DNA of 64,000 nucleotides from assembly GCA_036429605.1 (NCBI GenBank), contig CM071590.1, forward strand, positions 310,001-374,000, written 5' to 3'. Below, in pieces: positions 22,489-32,670 of the stretch. The translations under genes were made by a program, and so were the position numbers. The notes below the pieces were generated by a model. The model saw only the letters and a list, made by a program, of their open reading frames with translations, made no database searches and was not told the DNA's origin. The DNA is from Cladobotryum mycophilum (taxonomy: Eukaryota; Ascomycota; Sordariomycetes; Hypocreales; Hypocreaceae). Every line of letters starts with the position of its first letter. The first letter of the stretch is position 1.

Positions 22489-24479
22489 ATGGCTGCTTGG
22501 AGGAGACTTGCCCCTCTTTTGCAGTTGTCGCAGGCGCGAAGACCGAGGCAATCCGGCATTCTTGCTCCTACACCTACACCAACACCAACACCATTCCCAT
22601 CGCCCACAATTGCGCTTCAACATCTGCGCCTTTCCTCCACTGATCCGTCATCAGCGTATTCATCGATCCATCTCAATTCTGCTCTAGATTCGACGCCGTT
22701 TTATCGTTCCTGCAGCCCGCGTCTCCTGCAGAAGCCTCTGTCGTCATTTTTGGGGCTCTGTCGACCCCGCGTCCGGTTCCCCCACCATCGACCTAAACAC
22801 CAACAAGATCCTCGCCGCTTCTACTCCTCTTTCTCCTCGTCATCCCCGCCTACCGCCACCATGGTCGCTCAAGATTTTGAGGCTGTCCTCAAGGGCAAAT
22901 ATCCCGGCAAGTCGCACGCCAAGCGAGTCATCGATCTCATTCGCGAGAAGAACCCCAACGCCAATGGAGTCCTTTACCTCGAAAGCCGTCATACAAAGCT
23001 CCAGGAAGATAACGACTCTCCAGAGCACTTCCGGTAGGTTAGCCATCTATGGGATGGACGTGTTTGCATTCTAATAGGGTATATCTTTGCAGTCAGCGCC
23101 GATTCTTCTATTATCTCACCGGCTGCAACCTCGCCGACTCCTATTTTGCCTACGACACCCAGTCCGCCAAGTCCATTCTCTTCATCCCTCCAATCGATCC
23201 CGAGGATGTCATCTGGTCCGGTCTGCCGGTTACTATCGATGATGCGCTCAAGATGTACGATGTTGATGAGGTTAAGTTGACTACCGAGGTCAATGCCACA
23301 TTGACTCATCTCGCACAAGCCAACCCCAATTCTACCGTCTTTGCCATCAATGGACAAGTCTCCGATCACATCTCTTTCATCGAGTTCGCCGATAAGGACT
23401 TTACTCTTATTAAGGGGGCCATTGAGGTCTCCCGCGTTGCCAAGGATGAGTATGAAGTGGCTATGATCCGAAAGGCCAACGATGTGTCTGCCTTGGCCCA
23501 TAAGGCTGTTATTGAGAAGGCCAAGCACGCCAAGAACGAAAGGGAACTTGAGGCTGTATTCCTGGAGCGCTGCGTTGCTAATGGAGCCAAGGAAATGGCA
23601 TATCATCCTATTGTGGCCAGCGGACAGGCCGCCGCGACCCTCCACTATGTCCCCAACAATGCCCCTCTTGAGGGAAAGCAACTTTTGCTGATTGACGCTG
23701 GCGCCGAGTGGGACAACTATGCCTCTGATGTTGTAAGTCGTCCAATTCCTCGTCTCTATTCAAAATGCATTTGCTATATTGATTGCTGACATACTGTAGA
23801 CCAGGACATTCCCGCTCAATGGCAAGTTCACCAAAGAGTCACGAGAGATTTATGACATCGTGTACAAGATGCAGCATGAATGTATCGGAATTATAAAAGC
23901 TGGAATGCGGTGGGAAGATGCCCATGTTCTTGCGCACAAGATTGCCATTGAGGGACTTTTATCTCTTGGAATTCTCAAGGGTGACAAGGATGAAATCTTC
24001 GAGGCCAGAATCAGCCAGGCGTTTTTTCCTCATGGCTTGGGCCATTATTTGGGCATGGACACCCATGATACAGGCGGCAATCCTAACCGCGAGGACAAGG
24101 ACATCATTTTCCGAAACCTCAGACTGCGAGGCAGCGTTCCCGCTGGCGGCGTGGTTACAGTTGAACCAGGCGTAAGCACCATTCCCTTATCAATTAGCAC
24201 TAAAACTAATGTCCAGCATAGGTTTATTTCTGCAGGTTCATTATTGAGCCTTATTTGAAGGACCCTGAGCAGAGCAAGTACATTGATGCTTCTGTACTTG
24301 AAAAGTACTGGGATGTTGGTGGTGTTCGGTAAGTTGAGTCTGGAAGGGTAATGAGCACAGCCACTAACATGCCTCACAGTATTGAAGATAACATTCTAGT
24401 AACGGAGACTGGCTATGAGAACCTAACAACGACAATCAAGGAGCCGGCTGAGGTGGAGGCTCTGATGGCAGCCAGCTAA
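22489..24479 (+). CDS. Xaa-Pro aminopeptidase (aminopeptidase P, M24B)
   Basis: Metalloprotease that removes N-terminal residues preceding proline. Five exons: 22489-23033, 23093-23732, 23800-24171, 24222-24328 and 24380-24479, with phases that agree. The AMP_N domain is followed by the M24 creatinase-like fold with its metal ligands: DAGAEWDNYASDVTR (two Asp), the HGLGHYLGMDTHD His, VEPG Glu and VTE near the end. Two starts are possible. ATG at 22489 gives 587 residues with a 124-residue Arg/Ser/Pro-rich extension that resembles a mitochondrial presequence. ATG at 22861 sits in an ideal context (CCGCCACCATGG) and gives the usual cytosolic form of 463 residues. Leaky scanning or alternative transcription starts could yield both. 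The start of the long form has a weak context. Confidence 0.93.
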
Positions 24480-24803
24480 AAATAACATTCAACATCAGAT
24501 GTCAAATAAGTCAAATACCAACAAGTGGACAATCCTCCTCAACAAAATTTGTTTACACACGATTTAAAAAGTCGTTGTCCAGTAGGGGTTCAGTGGAAAT
24601 TAACTGTGTGTGAATATGACAGAGTCCGTGCCGATATGACCAGGGTGAGTATATGTACTGTGCAAATCTGACAATCAACTCAATCAAGCACCACGTTGTT
24701 TCATCGTCACCGTGACATCCGAATAGGCCCAAATCCTAGGCTGTATAGCACCATCGCTAGCCCACGCGCATTCGAGGGGAGGATTCGGGAGGGAGTCCTT
24801 GAA

Positions 24804-25985
24804 ATGGAAGTTGAATATGAATTAGCCGGTCGGCGTATACCGCGGCGTCCTGTACCAGTCGCTAGTCACGAGATGATTGAGCCTGATATCTCCGGTTGGA
24901 AACTGAAGCCACCACCGTCGCCGCCGCTTCCCCCGCGTCCTCAAGTCCGGCCGAGCCGATCAGTAACTCATCTAAAGCAGACTCAGAATCATCCTGCACT
25001 GTTGCGGCCAGCAAATGGGTTGAATCCTCCTATTATCGACACTAAATCTACTCTTCCAGTTGGCTTTGTCATCGACGCCGTGCCATCTCCGGCATCGCTC
25101 GCGCCAGAACCAGGCCGAGACATCCGTCGTGTCAAAAGTTCATCTGTGCTGTCCGTATCGGCTGATGTAGATCCTCAATCGGATGCGAACAGACCCAAGG
25201 AAGCATCCAAGTGGAAGGCTGCTCTTGGGGAGGCACAATATTTTGCTGGTGGACTCATTACCCATCCTTCTGAATCAACCCGCCATTACAGTATTATCAG
25301 GCACTCACACGCGCTCATTTGGTATCGTGGACCCTCTACTGCCGTGTCCATAACAATTCTTTCCGATGAACCACTACCGGAGAACAGGTCATTATGGCTG
25401 CAGCAAAAGGGCTTTTCTGGAAACATGGGCATGACGCTCAAGGCCCTTGCCGGTACGACGGGGAGTTGGATCGATGTCACGCCCGAACGGCGTGCTGGCC
25501 TTGAAAACATTTCCGATGCGGATGAACGAGGCATTCAGAGGGACTTGAAGCGCTTTGCTAAGAAAGCCTCAGGACGGCAGGCGAAACACGTTCCGAGAGA
25601 GACCCACGTGGTACGCATACCAGCCACGACGACAGACGGCTATTTCAGGCTTGTTGTCTGTGCAAGCGAGGAAGGGAAGAAGGTGCTGTGCGGCAGTCCC
25701 GTGTTTAGAGTCGCAAGCACGTCTACAGACTTGAGTGTTGTACGCGGTGCGAGCTTGAGCACGATGCCGCTGGAAGTTGGCGTCAAGGTCGCAAGCACGA
25801 TTGGGCAAGTAGTGGTTGAGAAATATACGGGCGTAGCACAGACGGTGGTGAAGAGTCATGCAGGTAAACTGGTCACTAATGCGACGGTCAAGACTGTTGG
25901 GCAAATGGCCTACGACGGGTACCTTGGGGATGCGATGAACGAGAGGTGGGCTAAGGCCCAAGAAAAAAGTACGACTCTTCGTTAA
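24804..25985 (+). CDS. Uncharacterised proline-rich fungal protein, possible partner of the RFK-like frame
   Basis: The open frame extends upstream to about 24696 without an ATG; the first in-frame ATG is 24804, so an upstream exon may be missing. The product has a proline-rich N-terminal part (PPPSPPLPPRP), a central region with β-strand-rich sequence around IIRHSHALIWYRGPS and WIDVTPERRAGLENISD, and an Ala/Val/Gly-rich helical C-terminal segment (VASTIGQVVVEKYTGVAQTVV) that could contact membranes. I recognise no catalytic motif. The stop at 25985 lies only eight bases before the ATG of the riboflavin-kinase-like frame on the same strand. That spacing is unusual for separate fungal genes and suggests either a spliced fusion or a very compact pair. 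No clear consensus intron joins them. Confidence 0.6.
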   Translation: MEVEYELAGRRIPRRPVPVASHEMIEPDISGWKLKPPPSPPLPPRPQVRPSRSVTHLKQTQNHPALLRPANGLNPPIIDTKSTLPVGFVIDAVPSPASLAPEPGRDIRRVKSSSVLSVSADVDPQSDANRPKEASKWKAALGEAQYFAGGLITHPSESTRHYSIIRHSHALIWYRGPSTAVSITILSDEPLPENRSLWLQQKGFSGNMGMTLKALAGTTGSWIDVTPERRAGLENISDADERGIQRDLKRFAKKASGRQAKHVPRETHVVRIPATTTDGYFRLVVCASEEGKKVLCGSPVFRVASTSTDLSVVRGASLSTMPLEVGVKVASTIGQVVVEKYTGVAQTVVKSHAGKLVTNATVKTVGQMAYDGYLGDAMNERWAKAQEKSTTLR

Positions 25986-25993
25986 CGGGCAAC

Positions 25994-26677
25994 ATGTCTG
26001 GTTCATCGATGAGGGTTATTGGCTCCAATTTTGGCCCTGAAGCGCCGTTTCCGATAGAACTGGATGGTAAAGTGGTTAGGGGCACCGGGAAATCGGTTGC
26101 TGAGTTGGGGATCCCAACGGCAAATTTGAGTGGCGTCTCAGAAGTGATCAGAATGAGAATGGGTGGTGTATTTGCAGCATGGTCTTGTGTTCAACCATTC
26201 AAAAATGCTAGCCAAGACGAGATATCACCAGAGTGGCACGAGGCCATCGTCACTATTGCGCCGCTGCGGAATGCGCCGCCAGAGGTCGTCATGAAGAATG
26301 GAGTGACTGTTCATATTATTCACGATTTTGGAGGCGCAGAGTTCTTTGAAGCAAAAGTCAAGGTGGTTCTCATGGGGTATCTACACCCTGCTGCTAGCCT
26401 TTCTACACCATTGGATGACCTCGTTGTCGAGCTTAGCCGAGATGTTGCCACGACACTGGCAAGTCTGGGGCGGGGTGCATGGGCACCACAGCAAACAGTG
26501 GACAGATTGAAGACGTTAAGGAGGGAAAAAACCTTTTCAGAAAAATTGGACGATGCTACGGGGAAAGTGCATCAGCAGATGGAGCGGATGCCGCTGCACT
26601 GGGCGGGGGTGAGGTCAGAGTCGGGTGCAATGCAGGACAAGATCTACGGCAATGGTGGAATATGGATTCCAAGATAA
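25994..26677 (+). CDS. Riboflavin-kinase-like protein with altered active site
   Basis: A 227-residue protein with the flavokinase fold (PF01687). FPIELDGKVVRGTGKSVAELGIPTANL contains the nucleotide-binding Pro-Thr-Ala-Asn at 41-44, and VHIIHDF at 107-112 followed by VVLMGYLHP matches the family's second conserved block. In working riboflavin kinases the residue two before the first His of that block is the catalytic Glu. Here it is Thr105 (VTVHIIH), and the usual GWNPYY stretch is also lost. It may therefore be a non-catalytic homologue or a domain of a larger protein with the frame just upstream. A start at 26009 (second Met) is equally possible. Confidence 0.68.
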   Translation: MSGSSMRVIGSNFGPEAPFPIELDGKVVRGTGKSVAELGIPTANLSGVSEVIRMRMGGVFAAWSCVQPFKNASQDEISPEWHEAIVTIAPLRNAPPEVVMKNGVTVHIIHDFGGAEFFEAKVKVVLMGYLHPAASLSTPLDDLVVELSRDVATTLASLGRGAWAPQQTVDRLKTLRREKTFSEKLDDATGKVHQQMERMPLHWAGVRSESGAMQDKIYGNGGIWIPR

Positions 26678-26851
26678 TTGTTAGATATGAATAACTATGT
26701 TTGGTCCAGTCCTATCATAAGGAGTTCAACTAAGTGCAGACTTTGACAGATTCCTCGATGATCTCGACCTAATCTTTGGAACAAAGAGAAACACCGTGCC
26801 TCTAGCACGTAGACACAATACAACATAGGTGTTCATTACCGAACTGGGGAC

Positions 26852-28603
26852 TCAGTTGTTGCTTCGGAGAACTGGCACTGCGATTGGCTGCTCTGGTGGT
26901 GAGAGATCCGCCATGATGACAGCCGAGGAGTAGTAAGAACCGATACCAGGCTCATTACCGTACTACAATAAGGAGTCAGAAAGGACATGGTCAACAATAT
27001 GGGGAGATTCCATACCGTGATGTACGCAATGGAGAGCTCCTTTGCGGTCTCTTCGTTGGGCGCATGATTGAGCCACGTCACATTGTCAGTGGTGAAGAAA
27101 TAGTCCTCTCGCAATTCATAGGGTCGTCGACGGGGGCCTGATTTTGCAATTGGGACGCGGGTGTATTTAAACACAGTCTCGGGGTGAGGATATCCATCTT
27201 CATAATTGCCGCCCTCGTAGCAAACCGGAGCGACTAGGGTCTTGGTGAAGACGGTGTTGCTGGTTTGGTCGAGCACCTCGGGGGCATTCTTTGGGAAGTC
27301 CCTGAGCCCATATTCCAAGGATTCTTCGTATTTTTGCATGTCGATCACGGCTGTTACCCGGGCGTCGCCGAGGATGCGCTTGAGGGCTTGGAAGACGACC
27401 ATGTCGATGCCCTTAAGCGTAAGATGGAGGTGCTCGAGGGAGGATTGGGCGGTATGGGGGTAGGCGTGGGTGCAAGTGAATCCCACCTTTCGGCCTGCGA
27501 GTGTGTATATATTTTAGTACAAATGATGTGAGAGATATACTGCGGGACAAAAGAATGAGGATTCATCAATTACATACCCTTGGCTCGAAACTTGGGGTCG
27601 GTCAAAAACTGCTTTAGAGCTTCAAAGAAGTGGAGTGATTGCTGGTCCATAACATCAAGTCCATCTGCCATTGAGGCCGGGCCGTATGGGATCCAGAAAA
27701 GGTTGTAAGCCAGAGTGATTCTATGGCCTTCGGTCACTTCGAGTACCTCGTGCTCACAGTCGGAAAAGAAGGCAGCCCAGTGAATGGCCGAAGAGGCGTC
27801 CGATGACCAATCGAAGGACACCTCTTTGCCGGCATGTCGCACGGCGAGTTGGCCACCTGTAAAGAGTGTTAGAAGATAGTGATATCGAAATCTCTAATGG
27901 GCACCGAGGAAAACTTGCCTTGATGGGGGTGCGGAAAGCAGACTACTAGGGAGCCCATTTGCCTGTCCGAACGAGGCGTGTCCACGTGTGACTTGAACCT
28001 GCCGGAAGGACCTGAGTAGACCTGGATATATGGTCAGCATGGGTACTCTGATATGATGATTGAAGCATGGAGGCTTACGTTCAACTTGTAGAGTTCTGCT
28101 CGAACTCCCCAGATATTGTCCTTGGCGTGAGTAGTCTGGATTAGGGCCTGGGTGATGGCATCAATGACACCATGCTCATAGGGATTGAAGTTGGTAGAAA
28201 AGCCTGCTCCATCCAACTTCCCTGCCTTGCGATAACCTTCATCAAGAACTTCTTCACTGCCTCTGCCAAAAGTGGCAGGCTGACAATCCTTCACAAGCTG
28301 CTCAAAAGCCATCTTCGAGGTCTCATCTCCCTGATTAACAGGGAGCATCACCCTACGGCCCCGATCCCAGTCATCATCGCGCCCGTTCCAGCGGATGGTG
28401 ACGGGGTGGACTGATATCTTGCCGCCAATGGCGAAGACGTCCTTGTTTGCGCGGTCGACGAGCGCCGAACGGACATTGGCGAGAAGAGTTGTGGAACCCT
28501 CATCGAGGGCGGGGATGGGTATGATGGATGGTGGGACAAGTGTTCCGCGGGGCCAGCGTATTTCTTCCAGTCTGGCTTGCATTTCTTCATATGCGGACGA
28601 CAT
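26852..28603 (-). CDS. 2OG-Fe(II) oxygenase superfamily protein
   Basis: Non-haem iron, 2-oxoglutarate-dependent oxygenase of a fungal family of unknown substrate. Exons on the minus strand: 28603-28079, 28021-27919, 27856-27578, 27494-27016 and 26962-26852, giving 498 residues with consistent phases. The iron ligands are His187 and Asp189 in FKSHVDTPR and His245 in CEHEVLEV; Arg255 in GHRITLAYNL fits the 2-oxoglutarate salt bridge. The intron 27857-27918 has a GC donor (GCAAGT), supported by the conserved GGQLAVRHAG junction. There is no signal peptide or membrane segment, so it is probably cytosolic or nuclear. Confidence 0.88.
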
Positions 28604-30114
28604 ATTGGTCAGGGGTGGATGGAGATGGATGGAAGATCAAAATGGGCTTGTATATTGAAGAAGCGTGGTGTGGCGTCTGATCGCTATGCTCTATTGTGTC
28701 CATGGCCTTTCTATATATATACTACACAGAAGACCCTCTAGGTATATCATGAAGCAAAGACACCCTTGGGAACAACCATGTCGCCCCCCATACCATGCAG
28801 GGAGGCTTTTGCTGCCTAAACTTGTCCTTATAAGGTTGAAGCCGAGCGGCTGCTAAAATGAATGGCCATGATGAGGTCTTGGGGTACTGCATACCGCATG
28901 AGGACGTCTCAATGTCATGATGATTGGGCCACTTTTTTATGTATGTTGGTCGAAAGGTTAAAACTGAGACCGACAGCCGTGAATGAACATTCACCAAGTC
29001 GTGCACTCCACGAGTGTCTCATGTGTTCCCACTATCTGAAGGTACAGCATTCAGCAGCTTATTTCGCTTGCTGGGAAAAGTAACTCTGAGGGGGTATACT
29101 TGTCCGTTTACTGGCTGACGGCACGACAGCAATCCAAATTATTACAACAAGGGGAGACACGGCGCTTAGAAAAGTGAAGGGTTCATTTCTTTCAGACATG
29201 GCTTATCCGATATCATCATCATGAATATGATTCACATCTCATCGTTGGTATTACTTGTCTACGTTGCTGCCGAACACTCACATCGTCAACTGATCATTCA
29301 CGTTACTAGTGATTACCCACCATGTCAATTATTAACAGCGTTTCTTAGATTTGATTAATCTTATTCAATTCTCTCGGCTCCAGCACTGCAGTCCCTGCTT
29401 CAACCCTCCACTCTCATCAATCATCACATGCAGATATCATGGGTCTCTCAAATACATAACGTGGTGTTTTTATTATTGTAATTGTGTACACGGGCAAATT
29501 TCCAATTTTTGCTCATTCTTTCACGCTTTAAAGCAAAAAATAGTATACGAATGAATGTACTGAGAATTATCTCCAATGATACATGGATGCAATCGCCCCC
29601 GACGCCTCAACATGGACATACCCTTTCAGAAGTATCGTAGAACAAATTTCTGAACACTGGTATGTGTAAACTACTGCTCTGTATCGAATTACCAGCTATT
29701 CTACCGATCTGGACATCTTCCCTCATCTTTCTCTACCTAAGATCTCTGACGTCCTGACAATTGTTTTTGCCCTACTCCCCCAATCCTACCGCTCTCTTTC
29801 TATTATTTCTATAATCTATATTTCTTGACCTCGCCTCTTAACCTCCTTGAGAAGGAGCTTTGCATTTGTTTGACCGTTTCTATTCTCTGCGGCTATTTTC
29901 ATGACTTCTTCCGTGTGTGGATTTCTTCACCTTTCCCTCTAACAGGAGTGTAATCCCGCTTTTGTCCTTATTTTGCGTCGCGCTTGCAAATGCCAACCCA
30001 ATGCTCTTGATGTTTTATAATAAATTTAGCAGAAGCCTCATTCTTTCAGCATTCCTTGCTTTTGGAATCATCTTGGATCGCAATTGCTTTTTCAAACTCC
30101 TACAGATTTGAGCA
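28604..30114. other. Intergenic region
   Basis: No gene supported on either strand. It contains the promoter of the minus-strand oxygenase at its left end and AT-richer sequence toward the accessory region on the right. Confidence 0.5.
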
Positions 30115-32670
30115 TCATCGGTCGGAGGCTGCCTGCCATTGGGGCTTGTGCGCTTTTATATCCTTGCTTTGTATAATTTGACTGAAGATGCCTTCACAGA
30201 GATCCCTTAGATCTGATGGACTCTCGTTGAAGATTGTTCTATATTTGCCCCTGATAGGAACGCCGTCGCTTCTTTTGACTTCTCTAGAACAACTGGTTCC
30301 CATAAAAAGGTTTTCCCTACACGGATGCCTTGTAAATCTAATCGCAATTTCTCGGCCTCGGTGTCTATCCAAGGCCCCTGAATTCTGCCAGGAATGAACA
30401 CCCTAAGATCGTTAGGATTGGCTTGCAGGCAAATGGATGGGAAATGTGTTTAGATTTCGGTTCAGATCAACCGCTGGACGGCTTGTAAGAAAGACTTTGA
30501 GGGCCGGGATAACATGGTTTCCCCTTGCAGTAGGTGATTGAACAAGCCTCTTGATGAAGTCGATTAGCCTTTGTCTCGACTCATTATCCTGGCACTCATC
30601 TAGGGCATCGATCACGCAGTATATAGTGCCAAGGTTTGGAGATCGAAGAAGTTCTTCTAGAATTACCGACAAGGAATCGTCAGTGAGAGTGGAGGCCTCA
30701 ATATCGAACCTTTGAGAAATGGTTTGGAATGCCCCTGGTATTGAAAGCAACTGCTTGATAAGTGATCTTAATGCAGCACCGACAGTTCGGTGGTTATCGT
30801 CTTGATCATCAAAAAAGAAATGTATGACCGTTGTGCGAGAATTGGGGCTAGAAGCAGACTCTCCCTTTAAATAGGCTAGGGCGAATTTGGCGAGAATTGT
30901 TTTCCCTTGACCCTGTGACCCCTGAACCAAAAGGACTGATGCCTCATTGTTTAACAACCAAGACCTGAGTATTGGGTTATTCAGAAACAATCCAAGAGTC
31001 CCCTGCGTGGGGTTATCAACCTCGTAGTTTCTGAACGCCGCATAATCATGGACTGTCAAGGTCTCGATATAGTGGGTTTCTAGGGGTGATGTTTCTGTGT
31101 TATACATTTAATATACATCTCCACTCTTTGAGTGGACTTACTCACTTCTTCTATGTTGCGAAAAACGGTCTCGGATGGCTCCCTGTGCGTTGGCAACTAA
31201 TCCCTGTATTCTTGACTCTATGATGAGATAGTCCGGATCCGAGATGTCACTGAATTTGGTGATTCCGAAATGATCCGCATCAATAGATAGTTGATCATAG
31301 GTCTTTTCGGTTGGACCGGCATCGATAGCTGACGTGTGTGGAACCATCATGACTTTTGGTCCGGTCCTTTCCCATGACCCAGTCTTCAAACACCACTGTG
31401 AAGTCTTAGCAATTCTTCACATAATAAACTTAAATCACAAAATAGAACCCACCTCGACGGTTGGGGTTCTTCTGGTTTCAAATACGCATATGATCTTCGA
31501 ACCATGAAGCGTAAAACACTTGTTGAACCTCTGGTGAAGCAGTCTTAGAAATCTAGATGATTCGCCGAGATCTTTCACCAAGTTCTCACTAGGCTGTCCT
31601 TTTACCATTGACATCAAACTTGAGTTATCAAGGCCTCTGTTAGGAACACCAAAGAGCAGAACAGCATAGCAAGATCTGAAGATAATTTGGTCGTCTTCAC
31701 TACCTTCGGACGCTTGGACAAGGGCCTAAACCAACGGTCAGTGAAAACATCCTTGTGCATTCTAAGAAGCTTTAAAAATATGAATACCTCCTTTACAACA
31801 AGACCACCAAGATCATGCCCGATGAGAATGAGCGGTCGTTCGCTCTTTAGCAAGTAAGCTTCATGTCGTATTCTTTTGGTCAGAGTAGATCCTAACTACC
31901 TTTTCATGTCGGATCGTCTTGATAGACTCAAGTAGTCTTCTTGATAATTCAAGGATAGACGTCTCAGACTGGCTTCCAGGTAGCTTGGTATCATATCCGT
32001 ATGTCAAGATACGCGCGTTTAGTATCGATTGCGGAAGAAAGTCTCGTAGCCACATATCCGGTTTGTCTTTTGACTTCCATGATCCGAACGCATGACCGGC
32101 AAGTCCAGTTACTGCAATGATACTGCCCACGATTTTAGCGATTAGTATTGTGTTTTTGAGAAAACACTGAGAAGATGAAGTAGGGTTAACTTACTCAACG
32201 GTAGAATCCTGCAAACTGTCGGCTAATGGCGTGATACCGAGAAAATCCACATCAACTTTCAATCGATCGGCAGCAACGCCAACTTCTCCCTTTATGGCTG
32301 TTTCGAGCAGACCAGGGGCCGGGGCATCTTTGAAAGTAACGGTAGCGACCGAATATCGCCCAGCCAGACTCGGGACCGCGTGGGGTGAATAGGAAAACCC
32401 AAGCAAAGCGGTCTGGTCGGCAATATCTCTGGGTATGATGGGCAGACTGGTCAAGATATCCCGGAAGCGGTTTTCAGTCACCTCTCGGGGTATATTAGAA
32501 ATCCTAAAGGTGGAGAACTTCCTTGTTGCGACAGGCTTCTGGACCGTCTGGTTTCTTGGGAGGTCTGACGAAGTCATGATTGAAGTCAGTTTTAATAATA
32601 GAATTGATGTGATCGCTGCGACTGATACGAAGACCACATCGGACCAAGCCATTATCGAATGTTCAATCAT
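30115..32670 (-). pseudogene. Truncated, frameshifted esterase-NACHT NLR
   Basis: Fungal STAND/NOD-like receptor in which a serine-esterase-like module precedes a NACHT domain. Exons I can trace on the minus strand: 32670-32195, 32122-31900, 31844-31788, 31725-31453, 31395-31142, and 31094 onward. The N terminus has a hydrophobic segment (FVSVAAITSILLLKL). The α/β-hydrolase module shows VTGLAGHAFGSW and the nucleophile-elbow-like GHDLGG, where the usual Ser is Asp. The NACHT domain has a P-loop (VQGSQGQGKT) and Walker B (YCVIDALDEC). The frame closes at 30412-30414 because of an extra base near 30420. The homologous sequence (NPNDLRVF, then EGIFSQIIQSKD) continues in two other frames to about 30115, with a second break near 30237, and then ends. 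There are no C-terminal repeats. I therefore call it a decayed NLR. The acceptor of intron 2 is uncertain. Confidence 0.78.

Noticed and set aside
24644..24688. Intron with GTGAGT donor upstream of the proline-rich frame
   Set aside because: Splice signals look good, but joining ATG ACC AGG to the next exon runs into TGA within a few codons.
25967..26040. 74-bp intron fusing the proline-rich frame to the riboflavin-kinase-like frame
   Set aside because: The phase fits, but the donor and branch are weak and it would remove the conserved GPEA segment, so I kept two entries.
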